Shown: positions 1 to 13,268, counted from the stretch's first letter. The stretch: DNA of 64,000 nucleotides from Pseudomonas sp. AN-1 (GCF_034057115.1 NZ_CP139195.1:372001-436000); one strand, 5' to 3'. A program made the numbers and translations. Notes: generated by a model not told the origin, from the sequence alone.

Positions 1-582
1 CGGGGTGTGCAGCTCGAGGCGCGCGGCGGCGAGGGTCGGCAGGGTCAGCGGCAGCAGGCGGGCGATGTTGCGCGCATCGTCGATGCCGCGATGCTGGGTA
101 CCGCGGAACTCCAGGCCGGCGATCTCCAGGGCGCGGTTGAGGCCGACCTGCTTGCGCCCGGCGGTGCCCTTGAACTGGCGGTTGAACAGCTTCTTCAGGT
201 TGAAGTGGGGCAGGGCGGCCAGGGCGCTGGCGATCCGCTGGCGGCGCCATTCCGCCTCGAACTGCTGGCGGTCGTAGTTGCCCCAGCTGAGCCAGCCCTG
301 CAGGCCGGGGAGGTGCGCCTGCAGCCAGGGCTCGAAGCGCTCCTGCAGCTGCAGCAGGGTCGGCGCCTGGTCGACGTCCGCCTGGGCGATGTGGGTGAGC
401 TGCCGGCAGAAGGCGGTGAGCTGCGGGCGGCGGGTGGGACGGACGAAGCTCTGGAAGTGATCCTGCTCGCGGCCCTGTTCGTCGACGACCACCGCGCCGA
501 TCTCGATGATTTCCATCTCCTCGGTCGGCCAGCCGCCGTCATCGGTGGTGGCCTCCAGGTCGATTACCAGCCAGTGCTTCAT
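1..582 (-). CDS. DEDDh 3'-5' exonuclease, partial (3' end outside window)
   Basis: The minus-strand reading frame starts at the ATG at 582 (MKHWLVIDLEATTDDGG) and stays open for 194 codons to the window edge, so the C-terminus is missing. The start has a GGAG ribosome site about 5 nt upstream. DEDDh exonuclease motifs are visible: DLEAT (motif I, residues 8-12), an aspartate in the NYDRQQF stretch (motif II) and HRGIDDA near residue 178 (motif III His/Asp). This is the RNase T / KapD / ERI-1-like 3'-5' exonuclease family, which trims RNA or DNA ends using two metal ions. The exact substrate cannot be told from sequence. It is divergent from the dehydrogenase gene at 682. Confidence 0.85.
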   Translation of the reverse strand, partial: MKHWLVIDLEATTDDGGWPTEEMEIIEIGAVVVDEQGREQDHFQSFVRPTRRPQLTAFCRQLTHIAQADVDQAPTLLQLQERFEPWLQAHLPGLQGWLSWGNYDRQQFEAEWRRQRIASALAALPHFNLKKLFNRQFKGTAGRKQVGLNRALEIAGLEFRGTQHRGIDDARNIARLLPLTLPTLAAARLELHTP

Positions 583-681
583 GCGCCCTCCGCAGTCCGT
601 TTCGGCCGAGTATGGGGGCTGCCTACTGCTCCGGTAAATCCCTGTGCTAGGCTCGGCCTCTCGTCGAATGGAGGTGTAAGG

Positions 682-1560
682 ATGGCAAAGGTCGCATTTC
701 TCGGTCTGGGGGTGATGGGCTACCCGATGGCCGCGCATCTGCTGCGCAACGGCCACGAGGTCTGCGTGTACAACCGCACGGCCGAGAAGGCCCGGCGCTG
801 GGTTGCCGAGCACGGTGGGCGCAGTGCGGCTACGCCGCGCGAGGCGGCGGTCGGCGCCGAGTTCGTGATGAGCTGCGTGGGTAACGACGACGACCTGCGT
901 GCGGTGCTGCTGGGGGCGGATGGCGCTTTCGCCGGCATGGCGCCGGGCAGCGTGCTGGTCGATCACACCACGGCCTCGGCTGCGGTTGCCCGCGAGCTGG
1001 CGGTGCTGGCGGCCGAGCGCGAACTGGAGTTCCTCGATGCGCCGGTTTCCGGCGGCCAGGCGGGGGCCGAGAATGGCGTGCTGACGGTGATGGTCGGCGG
1101 CGAGGGGGTGGTATTCGCCCGCGCCGAGCCGGTGATCCAGAGCTACGCGCGCATGGTCAGGCTGATGGGGCACGCCGGCAGCGGCCAGCTGACCAAGATG
1201 GTCAACCAGATCTGCATCGGCGGCCTGCTGCAGGGGCTGTCCGAGGCGCTGCATTTCGCCCACTGCGCCGGCCTCGACGGCAAGGCGGCGATGGAGGTGA
1301 TCGCCAAGGGGGCGGCACAGTCCTGGCAGCTGGAGAACCGTCACGCCAGCATGCTGGAAGGGCGCTTCGACTTCGGCTTCGCCGTCGACTGGATGCGCAA
1401 GGATCTCGGCATCCTGCTCGACGAGGCGCGGCGCAACGGCGCGCAGCTGCCGGTCACCGCGCTGGTCGACCAGTTCTACGCCGAAGTGCAGGCCGACGGC
1501 GGCGGGCGCTGGGATACTTCCAGCCTGATCACCCGGCTCAAGCCGCCGGCGAAGGGTTGA
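682..1560 (+). CDS. NAD(P)-dependent beta-hydroxyacid dehydrogenase (3-hydroxyisobutyrate dehydrogenase family)
   Basis: 292 aa; a 517-codon frame is open further upstream, but the start chosen is the ATG at 682 with GGAGGTGTAAG before it, because the Rossmann motif GLGVMG begins at residue 7 as usual in this family. Other family marks are DAPVSGGQAGAENG (substrate-binding loop), GSGQLTKMVNQI with the catalytic lysine, and the C-terminal DWMRKDLGI segment. Members oxidise 3-hydroxyisobutyrate, tartronate semialdehyde or related short hydroxyacids or aldehydes. No substrate-specific neighbour is present, so the substrate is left open. It converges with the DUF486 gene 9 bp away. Confidence 0.85.
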   Translation: MAKVAFLGLGVMGYPMAAHLLRNGHEVCVYNRTAEKARRWVAEHGGRSAATPREAAVGAEFVMSCVGNDDDLRAVLLGADGAFAGMAPGSVLVDHTTASAAVARELAVLAAERELEFLDAPVSGGQAGAENGVLTVMVGGEGVVFARAEPVIQSYARMVRLMGHAGSGQLTKMVNQICIGGLLQGLSEALHFAHCAGLDGKAAMEVIAKGAAQSWQLENRHASMLEGRFDFGFAVDWMRKDLGILLDEARRNGAQLPVTALVDQFYAEVQADGGGRWDTSSLITRLKPPAKG

Positions 1561-1569
1561 CCGGCCGGT

Positions 1570-1914
1570 TCAGGCGCTGCGGAAGATGAAGTACACGGCG
1601 CCGACCAGGCACAGTCCGGCCCACAGGTAGTCGAGCTTCAGCGGCTGCTGCATGTACAGCACGCTGAACGGCACGAAGATGCTCAGGGTGATCACCTCCT
1701 GCATGATCTTCAGCTGGCCGACCGACAGTTCGGTGTAGCCGATGCGGTTGGCCGGCACCATCAGCAGGTACTCGAACAGGGCGATGCCCCAGCTGGCCAG
1801 GGCGGCGATGACCCACGGCTTGCCGTTGAGGGTCTTCAGGTGGCCGTACCAGGCGAAGGTCATGAAGATGTTGGACAGGCTGAGCAGGGCCGCGGTCTGC
1901 ATCCAAACCGGCAT
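1570..1914 (-). CDS. DMT-superfamily small membrane protein (DUF486)
   Basis: 114 aa from the ATG at 1914 (MPVWMQTAALL), preceded by a GAGAG ribosome site. Four hydrophobic segments are visible, roughly residues 5-23, 36-54, 70-86 and 93-111, with the SNIFMTFAWYGHLK start and the QLKIMQEVITL stretch typical of DUF486 proteins. The family is an inner membrane relative of small multidrug-resistance/DMT transporters, and no substrate is known. A longer frame to 2001 exists but lacks a membrane-protein start and would run into the upstream region of the opposite gene. Confidence 0.8.
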   Translation of the reverse strand: MPVWMQTAALLSLSNIFMTFAWYGHLKTLNGKPWVIAALASWGIALFEYLLMVPANRIGYTELSVGQLKIMQEVITLSIFVPFSVLYMQQPLKLDYLWAGLCLVGAVYFIFRSA

Positions 1915-2039
1915 GGGGCTTTCTCTCGTACATGGCGATGGGCTGTGCTTGGCGACAGCCGAAACGGCGGCTATCCTCCCGCGCCGCGCGGCCGATGTCA
2001 CGCGCCGCCATGATTTCCATCGTATCGAGAGCCTGAACC

Positions 2040-2291
2040 ATGGAGTGTCGAGCCGGTTGCGGGGCCTGCTGCATCGCCCCGTCGATTTCCTCGCCGATTC
2101 CCGGCATGCCGCAGGGTAAGCCGGCCGGTGTCCGCTGCGTGCAGCTGGATGAGCGCAATCTGTGCCGGCTGTTCGGCCTGCCGGAGCGGCCGCCGGTGTG
2201 CGGCCGGTTTGCCGCCGATCCGCAGGTGTGTGGCGAGAGCCGCGAGCAGGCCATCCGCTTGCTCACGGAGTGGGAGCAGATGACCGCCTGA
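2040..2291 (+). CDS. YkgJ family cysteine-cluster protein
   Basis: 83 aa. The N-terminus holds the family hallmark CRAGCGACC (residues 3-11), followed by the conserved GMPQGKPAGVRC and a VCGRF/VCGES pair, giving eight cysteines likely to bind zinc or an Fe-S cluster. The YkgJ/UPF0153 family has no settled biochemical role. The gene is divergent from the DUF486 gene and converges with gltA. The hairpin at 2346-2369 lies between the two stop codons. Confidence 0.8.
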   Translation: MECRAGCGACCIAPSISSPIPGMPQGKPAGVRCVQLDERNLCRLFGLPERPPVCGRFAADPQVCGESREQAIRLLTEWEQMTA

Positions 2292-2335
2292 GGCGTGCCG
2301 CCGGTGGGGCGGACCCTGCCGGCGGCAGGGTGAGG

Positions 2336-2369
2336 CCCAAAAGCAAAGGGGCTGCCGAAGCAGCCCCTT
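2336..2369 (-). terminator. Intrinsic terminator of gltA
   Basis: A perfect 10-bp inverted repeat (AAGGGGCTGC / GCAGCCCCTT, 2346-2355 and 2360-2369) has a four-base loop that reads TTCG on the minus strand and is followed there by TTTGCTTTTGG. It sits 18 bp beyond the gltA stop. The stem could also stop transcripts arriving from the YkgJ gene. Confidence 0.8.
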
Positions 2370-2386
2370 GCCGGTGACGCGATGAC

Positions 2387-3673
<1,287 letters not shown>

Positions 3674-3746
3674 AACCGGCCTCCTAAAATTGTGCTTGGC
3701 TTGAAATCATCTTTCTATACACGGCCCCCCAGGCAGGGCCCGTGCC

Positions 3747-3774
3747 ACTATAGAGCGATAAAGGCGAAAGTCAA
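3747..3774 (-). promoter_or_regulatory. Sigma-70 promoter candidate for gltA
   Basis: On the minus strand TTGACT (3774-3769) and TATAGT (3752-3747) are separated by 16 bp, giving a start near 3740 and a leader of about 66 nt before gltA. It lies in the 363-bp gltA-sdhC divergent region, which also holds a 9-bp inverted repeat (GTCCGAAAG at 3778-3786 and its complement at 3843-3851) and no ORF. Confidence 0.6.
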
Positions 3775-3888
3775 TTTGTCCGAAAGTCGGTCGACACGCC
3801 TTCTGCGCGCGCATGTTCGCTCAAGTTCACGGCTATTTACTCCTTTCGGACGGGTGCGACAATCAGTCCTTTAGGCTAAGGCCGCGCG

Positions 3889-3917
3889 TTGTCAGGCCTG
3901 ACCTAACTGTCTATACT
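3889..3917 (+). promoter_or_regulatory. Sigma-70 promoter candidate for sdhCDAB
   Basis: TTGTCA (3889-3894) and TATACT (3912-3917) have a 17-bp spacer, matching the consensus in 10 of 12 positions. A start near 3924 leaves a leader of about 113 nt before sdhC. Confidence 0.65.
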
Positions 3918-4036
3918 GCGTGGCCGACCGCCAGAGGCTATGCCAGGCCTAGGTTCTGGCTGTTGTCACTACCTGGTGATGGGTACCTGACAAGTGCACT
4001 TCCCGACAACTTGCCCTGCTGGTTGGGGCTCTCAGT

Positions 4037-4423
4037 GTGAAAAAAGCCGTGAATAGCAAACGACCCGTAAACCTAGACCTTAGGACCATCCAACTCCCAG
4101 TCACTGCTTACACGTCCATCGCTCACCGTATCTCCGGCGTCATTCTGTTCCTGGGCATCGCTGTGCTGCTGTACGCACTCGACCTGTCCCTGGCGTCCGA
4201 GGAAGGCTTCGAGCAGGTGAAGGCGTGTCTGGCCAGCCCCCTGGCCAAGCTCGTGATGTGGGGTCTGTTGTCCGCGCTCCTGTACCACCTGGTAGCCGGC
4301 ATTCGCCATCTGATTATGGATATGGGCATTGGCGAAACGCTGGAAGGCGGCAAGCTGGGCTCCAAAATCGTCATCGCCATTTCCGCGGTGCTGATCGTTC
4401 TTGCAGGGGTGTGGGTATGGTAA
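4037..4423 (+). CDS. sdhC: Succinate dehydrogenase cytochrome b556 subunit
   Basis: 128 aa from the GTG at 4037 (MKKAVNSKRPVNLDLRT). A second in-frame GTG at 4049 is possible, and neither start has a strong ribosome site. Three membrane helices are visible at about residues 31-50, 65-85 and 105-127. The HRISG motif near residue 30 and the heme-ligand region LYHLVAGIRHLIMD are typical. It anchors SdhAB to the inner membrane and takes part in ubiquinone reduction. It overlaps sdhD by 7 bp. Confidence 0.92.
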   Translation: MKKAVNSKRPVNLDLRTIQLPVTAYTSIAHRISGVILFLGIAVLLYALDLSLASEEGFEQVKACLASPLAKLVMWGLLSALLYHLVAGIRHLIMDMGIGETLEGGKLGSKIVIAISAVLIVLAGVWVW

Positions 4424-4785
4424 CCAACGTCACTAACTTCTCCCGGTCGGGCCTCTACGACTGGATGGCCCAGCGGGTCTCCGCTGTGGTGCTCGCGGCT
4501 TACTTCCTCTTCCTGCTGGGCTACCTGGTCGCCAATCCGGGGCTGGGCTATGCCGACTGGCACGGTCTGTTCGCCCAGGGCTGGATGCGCATCTTCAGCC
4601 TGCTGGCCGTCGTCGCCCTGAGCGTGCACGCCTGGGTCGGCATGTGGACCATCTCCACTGACTACCTGACGCCGATGGCGCTGGGCAAGTCGGCCACCGC
4701 TGTGCGTTTCCTCTTCCAGGCAGTCTGCGGCATCGCCATGTTCGCGTTCTTCGTCTGGGGTGTGCAGATTCTTTGGGGTATCTGA
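4417..4785 (+). CDS. sdhD: Succinate dehydrogenase hydrophobic anchor subunit
   Basis: 122 aa from the ATG at 4417 (MVTNVTNFSRSG), which lies inside the end of sdhC, indicating translational coupling. Three transmembrane helices (about 20-40, 55-78 and 95-118) and the RVSAVVL and HAWVGMW motifs match SdhD. With SdhC it holds heme b and the quinone site. The frame is open upstream through sdhC, but that part has no SdhD similarity. Confidence 0.9.
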   Translation: MVTNVTNFSRSGLYDWMAQRVSAVVLAAYFLFLLGYLVANPGLGYADWHGLFAQGWMRIFSLLAVVALSVHAWVGMWTISTDYLTPMALGKSATAVRFLFQAVCGIAMFAFFVWGVQILWGI

Positions 4786-4788
4786 TCC

Positions 4789-6561
4789 ATGGCTAGCATT
4801 CCTACTCTTTCCTTCGACGCCATCATCATCGGTGGTGGCGGTGCCGGCATGCGCGCCGCGCTGCAGCTGTCCCAGTCCGGTCACAAGACCGCCTGCGTGA
4901 CCAAGGTCTTCCCGACCCGTTCGCATACCGTGTCCGCCCAGGGCGGCATCACCTGCGCCATCGCTTCGGCCGACCCGAACGACGACTGGCGCTGGCACAT
5001 GTACGACACCGTCAAGGGCTCCGACTACATCGGTGACCAGGACGCCATTGAGTACATGTGTTCCGTAGGTCCGGAAGCCGTGTTCGAGCTCGAGCACATG
5101 GGCCTGCCGTTCTCCCGCACCGAGCAGGGCCGCATCTACCAGCGTCCGTTCGGTGGTCAGTCCAAGGACTACGGCAACGGTGGCCAGGCTGCCCGTACCT
5201 GCGCCGCGGCCGACCGTACCGGTCACGCCCTGCTGCACACCCTGTACCAGGCCAACCTGAAGAACGGCACCACCTTCCTCAACGAGTGGTTCGCCGTCGA
5301 CCTGGTGAAGAACCAGGACGGTGCCATCGTCGGCATCATCGCCATCCGCATCGAGACCGGCGAGACCGTCTACATCCGCTCCAAGGCCACCGTGCTGGCT
5401 ACCGGCGGTGCCGGCCGTATCTACGCCTCCACCACCAACGCCCTGATCAACACCGGCGACGGCGTGGGCATGGCCCTGCGTGCCGGCGTGCCGGTGCAGG
5501 ACATCGAGATGTGGCAGTTCCACCCGACCGGCATCGCCGGCGCCGGCGTGCTGGTGACCGAAGGTTGCCGCGGCGAGGGTGGCTATCTGATCAACGCCCA
5601 CGGCGAGCGCTTCATGGAGCGTTACGCTCCGAACGCCAAGGACCTGGCCGGCCGCGACGTGGTCGCCCGTTCCATGGTCAAGGAAGTGATCGCCGGCAAC
5701 GGCTGCGGTCCGGACAAGGATCACGTGCTGCTGAAGCTCGATCACCTCGGCGAGGAAGTGCTGCACAGCCGCCTGCCGGGCATCTGCGAACTGTCCAAGA
5801 CTTTCGCCCACGTCGACCCGGTGGTCGCGCCGATTCCGGTGATCCCGACCTGCCACTACATGATGGGTGGCGTTGCCACCAACATCCATGGCCAGGCCAT
5901 CACCCAGGACGCCAACGGCAACGACAAGATCATCGAAGGCCTGTTCGCCGTGGGCGAAGTGGCTTGCGTGTCGGTGCACGGCGCCAACCGTCTGGGCGGC
6001 AACTCGCTGCTCGACCTGGTGGTGTTCGGCCGCGCTGCCGGTCTGCACCTGGAGAAGGCCCTCAAGGAGGGCATCGAGCACCGCGGCGCCACCGAGAGCG
6101 ACCTCGAGGCTTCCCTCAAGCGCCTGTCCGGCGTCAACGAGCGCACCACCGGTGAAGACGTTGCCCCGCTGCGCAAAGAGCTGCAGCAGTGCATGCAGAA
6201 CTACTTCGGTGTGTTCCGTACCGGCGAATACATGCAGAAGGGCATCGCCCAGCTGGCAGAGCTGCGCGAGCGCATCGCCAACGTCAAGATCGCCGACAAG
6301 AGCCAGGCCTTCAACACCGCGCGTACCGAAGCGCTGGAGCTGCAGAACCTCCTCGAAGTGGCCGAAGCCACTGCGATCGCCGCCGAGGTCCGCAAGGAGT
6401 CCCGTGGTGCCCACGCCCGCGAAGACTTCGAAGAGCGCGACGACGAGAACTGGCTGTGCCACACCCTGTACTTCCCGGGTGAGAAGCGCGTGGCCAAGCG
6501 CGGCGTGAACTTCTCGCCGAAGACCGTTCCGGCGTTCGAGCCCAAAGTGCGTACTTATTAA
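4789..6561 (+). CDS. sdhA: Succinate dehydrogenase flavoprotein subunit
   Basis: 590 aa, full length for bacterial SdhA. It oxidises succinate to fumarate on the cytoplasmic face, passing electrons to SdhB. FAD-binding [11 protein letters not shown] occurs near residue 15, followed by the [10 protein letters not shown] region that carries the histidine for covalent FAD; the active-site segment [21 protein letters not shown] and [18 protein letters not shown] are all present. It starts 3 bp after sdhD. Confidence 0.97.
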   Translation: MASIPTLSFDAIIIGGGGAGMRAALQLSQSGHKTACVTKVFPTRSHTVSAQGGITCAIASADPNDDWRWHMYDTVKGSDYIGDQDAIEYMCSVGPEAVFELEHMGLPFSRTEQGRIYQRPFGGQSKDYGNGGQAARTCAAADRTGHALLHTLYQANLKNGTTFLNEWFAVDLVKNQDGAIVGIIAIRIETGETVYIRSKATVLATGGAGRIYASTTNALINTGDGVGMALRAGVPVQDIEMWQFHPTGIAGAGVLVTEGCRGEGGYLINAHGERFMERYAPNAKDLAGRDVVARSMVKEVIAGNGCGPDKDHVLLKLDHLGEEVLHSRLPGICELSKTFAHVDPVVAPIPVIPTCHYMMGGVATNIHGQAITQDANGNDKIIEGLFAVGEVACVSVHGANRLGGNSLLDLVVFGRAAGLHLEKALKEGIEHRGATESDLEASLKRLSGVNERTTGEDVAPLRKELQQCMQNYFGVFRTGEYMQKGIAQLAELRERIANVKIADKSQAFNTARTEALELQNLLEVAEATAIAAEVRKESRGAHAREDFEERDDENWLCHTLYFPGEKRVAKRGVNFSPKTVPAFEPKVRTY

Positions 6562-6572
6562 GGGAGGCTGAT

Positions 6573-7292
6573 ATGTCGCTTGGTAAAACTCTGCAAGTCA
6601 GCGTCTACCGCTACAACCCGGAGAAAGACGCTGCTCCGTTCATGCAGGATTTCAACGTCGAGATCGACGGCAAGGACCTGATGGTCCTGGATGTCCTGGC
6701 GCTGATCAAGGAGCAGGACGTGACCTTCTCCTACCGTCGCTCCTGCCGCGAAGGCGTTTGCGGTTCCGACGGCATGAACATCAGTGGCAAGAACGGCCTG
6801 GCCTGCATCACCCCGATCTCGCAGGTGATCAAGAACGGCAAGCTGGTGATCCGCCCGCTGCCGGGCCTGCCGGTCATCCGTGACCTGGTGGTCGACATGA
6901 GCATCTTCTACAAGCAGTACGAGAAGGTGCAGCCGTTCCTGCAGAACGACACTCCGGCTCCGGCCATCGAGCGTCTGCAGTCCCCGGAACAGCGCGAGAA
7001 GCTGGACGGTCTGTATGAGTGCATCCTGTGCGCCTGCTGCTCGACCTCCTGCCCGTCGTTCTGGTGGAACCCGGACAAGTTCCTCGGTCCGGCCGCCCTG
7101 CTGCAGGCCTATCGCTTCCTGGCCGACAGCCGCGACACCAAGACCGAAGAGCGTCTGGCGTCGCTGGACGACCCGTTCAGTGTGTTCCGTTGCCGCGGGA
7201 TCATGAACTGCGTGAACGTTTGCCCGAAGGGTCTGAACCCGACCAAGGCAATCGGTCACGTGCGTAACATGCTGCTGCAAAGCGGTACCTGA
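6573..7292 (+). CDS. sdhB: Succinate dehydrogenase iron-sulfur subunit
   Basis: 239 aa, starting at the ATG at 6573 with GGGAGG 7 nt before it. It carries the three Fe-S clusters of complex II: the plant-type [2Fe-2S] site in SCREGVCGSDG with a later cysteine, and two ferredoxin-like motifs, CILCACCSTSCPSFW and CRGIMNCVNVCPKGLNP, for [4Fe-4S] and [3Fe-4S]. It passes electrons from SdhA FAD to ubiquinone. It is the last gene of the sdh block; a hairpin follows 31 bp after the stop. Confidence 0.96.
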   Translation: MSLGKTLQVSVYRYNPEKDAAPFMQDFNVEIDGKDLMVLDVLALIKEQDVTFSYRRSCREGVCGSDGMNISGKNGLACITPISQVIKNGKLVIRPLPGLPVIRDLVVDMSIFYKQYEKVQPFLQNDTPAPAIERLQSPEQREKLDGLYECILCACCSTSCPSFWWNPDKFLGPAALLQAYRFLADSRDTKTEERLASLDDPFSVFRCRGIMNCVNVCPKGLNPTKAIGHVRNMLLQSGT

Positions 7293-7323
7293 TGAGCCGC
7301 CGCGTGCGGTGAGTCAAAAGAAT

Positions 7324-7359
7324 CTGCGCGGAGTGGCGGCTTGCCGGCACTCCGCGCAG
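7324..7359 (+). other. Perfect hairpin between sdhB and sucA
   Basis: CTGCGCGGAGTG (7324-7335) pairs over 12 bp with CACTCCGCGCAG (7348-7359), and the 12-base loop can add a few G-C pairs. No U-run follows, so it looks more like an mRNA processing or stabilising structure, or a leaky terminator, than a clean stop. The rest of the 252-bp sdhB-sucA gap shows no ORF. Confidence 0.6.
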
Positions 7360-7544
7360 TTGCAGAACCAGCCGTAGCCCACAAAGCCGCGGTTCTTGAT
7401 TAAAAAACGACCAGCAGGGGCAACCGGGCTGGAGCCCGGACCATCAGCGGGATCCCAAGTGGCTTTGCCGAAGTCGCTGCTCTGGACTTTAAGCCACGGC
7501 GGTCTCCACGCCAGATGGTGTCCCCTTACCGAGGGTGACCTAGC

Positions 7545-10376
7545 ATGCATGAAAGCGTAATGCAGCGGATGTGGAACAGTGCCCACCTGTCCGGTGGAAA
7601 CGCTGCCTACGTCGAAGAGCTCTACGAGCTCTTCCTGCACGATCCCAACGCTGTGCCCGAAGAGTGGCGCACCTACTTCCAGAAGCTGCCGGCCGACGGC
7701 AGCCAGTCCCCCGACGTCTCCCATGCCACGGTCCGCGATCATTTCGTGCTGCTGGCCAAGAACCAGCGTCGCGCCCAGCCGGTGTCCGCCGGCACCGTCA
7801 GCAGTGAGCATGAGAAGAAGCAGGTCGAAGTGCTGCGTCTGATTCAGGCCTTCCGCATGCGTGGCCATCAGGCATCCAAGCTCGACCCGCTCGGCCTGTG
7901 GGAGCGCAAGGCGCCGGCAGACCTGTCGATCCATCACTACGGCCTGACCGACGCCGACCTGGATACCGTGTTCCAGACCGGCGAGCTGTTCATCGGCAAG
8001 CCGGAAGCGACCCTGCGCGAGATCCGCGACGCCCTGCAGGCGACCTATTGCGGTACCATCGGCGCCGAGTTCACCCACATCGTCGATTCCGAGCAGCGCA
8101 AGTGGTTCCAGCAGCGTCTGGAGAGCGTGCGTGGCCGTCCGCAGTACAGCAAGGAAGTCAAGGCGCACGTCCTCGAGCGTCTGACCGCCGGCGAAGGCCT
8201 GGAGAAGTACCTGGGCACCAAGTACCCGGGCACCAAGCGTTTCGGTCTGGAAGGCGGCGAGAGCCTGGTGCCGATGGTCGACGAGATCATCCAGCGCTCC
8301 GGCTCCTACGGCGCCAAGGAAATCGTCATCGGCATGGCCCACCGCGGCCGTCTGAACCTGCTGGTCAACGCCCTCGGCAAGAACCCGCGCGACCTGTTCG
8401 ACGAGTTCGAAGGCAAGAAGCTGGTCGAGCTGGGCTCCGGTGACGTGAAGTACCACCAGGGCTTCTCCTCCAACGTAATGACCTCCGGTGGCGAAGTGCA
8501 CCTGGCCATGGCGTTCAACCCGTCCCACCTGGAAATCGTTTCCCCGGTGGTCGAGGGTTCCGTGCGCGCCCGTCAGGACCGTCGCGGCGATGTCGCCGGC
8601 GACAAGGTGGTGCCGATCTCCCTCCACGGCGACTCGGCCTTCGCCGGTCAGGGCGTGGTGATGGAAACCTTCCAGATGTCGCAGATCCGCGGCTACAAGA
8701 CTGGCGGCACCATCCACATCGTCATCAACAACCAGGTCGGCTTCACCACCAGCAACCCGGAAGACACCCGTTCCACCGAGTACTGCACCGATCCGGCGAA
8801 GATGATCCAGGCGCCGATCCTGCACGTGAACGGCGACGATCCGGAAGCCGTGCTGTTCGTCACCCAGCTGGCCGTCGACTACCGCATGCAGTTCAAGCGT
8901 GACGTGGTCATCGACCTGGTCTGCTACCGCCGTCGCGGCCACAACGAGGCCGACGAGCCGAGCGGCACCCAGCCGCTGATGTACCAGAAGATCGCCAAGC
9001 AGCGCACCACCCGCGAGCTGTACGCCGATGCCCTGGTCAAGGAAGGCAGCCTGAGCCAGGAAGAGGTGCAGGCCAAGGTCGACGAATACCGCACCGCGCT
9101 GGACAACGGCCTGCACGTGCTGAAGAGCCTGGTCAAGGAGCCGAACCCCGAGCTGTTCGTCGACTGGCGCCCCTACCTGGGCCATGCCTGGACCGCCAAG
9201 CACGACACCAGCTTCGACCTGAAGACCCTGCAGGAGCTGAACGCCAAGCTGCTGCAGATTCCGGAAGGTTTCGTGGTCCAGCGCCAGGTTGCCAAGATCC
9301 TCGAGGATCGCGGCCGCATGGGCGTCGGCGCCATGCCGATCAACTGGGGCTGCGCCGAGACCCTGGCCTACGCCACCCTGCTGGTGGAAGGTCACCCGGT
9401 GCGCATCACCGGCCAGGACGTCGGCCGTGGCACCTTCTCGCATCGCCATGCCGTGCTGCACAGCCAGAAGGACGCCAACCGCTACATCCCGCTGCAGAAC
9501 CTCTACGAGGGCCAGCCGAAGTTCGACCTGTACGACTCCTTCCTCTCCGAGGAAGCCGTGCTGGCCTTCGAATACGGCTACGCCACCACCACGCCGAACG
9601 CGCTGGTGATCTGGGAAGCCCAGTTCGGCGACTTCGCCAACGGCGCCCAGGTGGTGATCGACCAGTTCATCAGCAGCGGCGAGACCAAGTGGGGCCGTCT
9701 GTGCGGTCTGACCATGCTGCTGCCGCATGGCTACGAAGGCCAGGGTCCGGAGCACTCCTCCGCCCGTCTGGAGCGCTACCTGCAGCTGTGCGCCGAGCAC
9801 AACATCCAGGTCTGCATGCCGACCACCCCGGCGCAGGTCTACCACATGCTGCGCCGCCAGGTGATCCGCCCGCTGCGCAAGCCGCTGGTGGCCCTGACTC
9901 CGAAGTCGCTGCTGCGCCACAAGCTGGCCATCTCCACCCTGGAAGACCTGTCCCAGGGCTCCTTCCATCCGGTGCTGCCGGAGATCGACAGCCTCGACCC
10001 GAAGAAGGTCGAGCGTCTGGTCCTGTGCAGCGGCAAGGTCTACTACGACCTGCTGGAGAAGCGTCGCGCCGAGGGTCGCGAGGACACCGCCATCGTCCGC
10101 ATCGAGCAGCTCTATCCGTTCCCGGAAGAGGAGCTGGCCGAGATCATGGCGCCGTACAAGCACCTCAAGCACGTGGTCTGGTGCCAGGAAGAGCCGATGA
10201 ACCAGGGTGCCTGGTACTGCAGCCAGCATCACATGCGCCGCGTCATCGCCGCACACAAGAAGACCCTCGGCCTGGCCTACGCCGGTCGCGAGGCTTCCGC
10301 TGCGCCGGCCTGTGGCTACGCGTCGATGCACGCCGAGCAGCAGGAAAAGCTGCTGCAGGATGCTTTCACCATTTAA
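7545..10376 (+). CDS. sucA: 2-Oxoglutarate dehydrogenase E1 component
   Basis: 943 aa, normal for thiamine diphosphate-dependent SucA. It decarboxylates 2-oxoglutarate and transfers the succinyl group to the lipoyl domain of SucB. Visible are the N-terminal E2/E3-docking peptide (MHESVMQRMWNSAHLSGGN), the GMAHRGRLNLLVN and HGDSAFAGQGVVMET active-site segments, the NNQVGFTT ThDP region, and the transketolase-like C-terminal half with GQDVGRGTFSHRH. Its start follows the long sdhB-sucA spacer. Confidence 0.97.
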   Translation: MHESVMQRMWNSAHLSGGNAAYVEELYELFLHDPNAVPEEWRTYFQKLPADGSQSPDVSHATVRDHFVLLAKNQRRAQPVSAGTVSSEHEKKQVEVLRLIQAFRMRGHQASKLDPLGLWERKAPADLSIHHYGLTDADLDTVFQTGELFIGKPEATLREIRDALQATYCGTIGAEFTHIVDSEQRKWFQQRLESVRGRPQYSKEVKAHVLERLTAGEGLEKYLGTKYPGTKRFGLEGGESLVPMVDEIIQRSGSYGAKEIVIGMAHRGRLNLLVNALGKNPRDLFDEFEGKKLVELGSGDVKYHQGFSSNVMTSGGEVHLAMAFNPSHLEIVSPVVEGSVRARQDRRGDVAGDKVVPISLHGDSAFAGQGVVMETFQMSQIRGYKTGGTIHIVINNQVGFTTSNPEDTRSTEYCTDPAKMIQAPILHVNGDDPEAVLFVTQLAVDYRMQFKRDVVIDLVCYRRRGHNEADEPSGTQPLMYQKIAKQRTTRELYADALVKEGSLSQEEVQAKVDEYRTALDNGLHVLKSLVKEPNPELFVDWRPYLGHAWTAKHDTSFDLKTLQELNAKLLQIPEGFVVQRQVAKILEDRGRMGVGAMPINWGCAETLAYATLLVEGHPVRITGQDVGRGTFSHRHAVLHSQKDANRYIPLQNLYEGQPKFDLYDSFLSEEAVLAFEYGYATTTPNALVIWEAQFGDFANGAQVVIDQFISSGETKWGRLCGLTMLLPHGYEGQGPEHSSARLERYLQLCAEHNIQVCMPTTPAQVYHMLRRQVIRPLRKPLVALTPKSLLRHKLAISTLEDLSQGSFHPVLPEIDSLDPKKVERLVLCSGKVYYDLLEKRRAEGREDTAIVRIEQLYPFPEEELAEIMAPYKHLKHVVWCQEEPMNQGAWYCSQHHMRRVIAAHKKTLGLAYAGREASAAPACGYASMHAEQQEKLLQDAFTI

Positions 10377-10391
10377 TGCCTTCACACTGCG

Positions 10392-10414
10392 CTGCCGGAC
10401 CCCGGGTCCGGCAG
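10392..10414 (+). other. Hairpin between sucA and sucB
   Basis: CTGCCGGACC (10392-10401) pairs with GGTCCGGCAG (10405-10414) around a three-base loop. It has no T-run after it and lies 15 bp past the sucA stop, so an mRNA-stabilising role is more likely than termination. Confidence 0.55.
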
Positions 10415-10455
10415 TCGCATGCCTGAAGAACCCGAATCCATAGGAAATGCACAGA

Positions 10456-13173
<2,718 letters not shown>

Positions 13174-13184
13174 CGCGCCTGGCG

Positions 13185-13268
13185 CCGGCTGACACCTTCG
13201 TCAGCCGGCCCCGCAACGGCCCCTGGCGGCGGAAGTCCGGTACTTCCGCTGCCAGGGGCCGTTGTCGT
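13185..13268 (+). terminator. Tandem hairpins after lpdG
   Basis: Two perfect inverted repeats follow lpdG: CCGGCTGAC / GTCAGCCGG (13185-13193, 13200-13208) and a 13-bp arm AACGGCCCCTGGC / GCCAGGGGCCGTT (13215-13227, 13251-13263) whose interior pairs further (CGGAAGT / ACTTCCG). GTCGTTT follows the second stem. This is a likely partial or full terminator, or an mRNA 3'-end protector, before sucC. Confidence 0.6.

Noticed and set aside
4123-6462. 779-codon minus-strand ORF opposite sdhC-sdhA
   Set aside because: Antisense to three well-conserved genes, with no recognisable domain.
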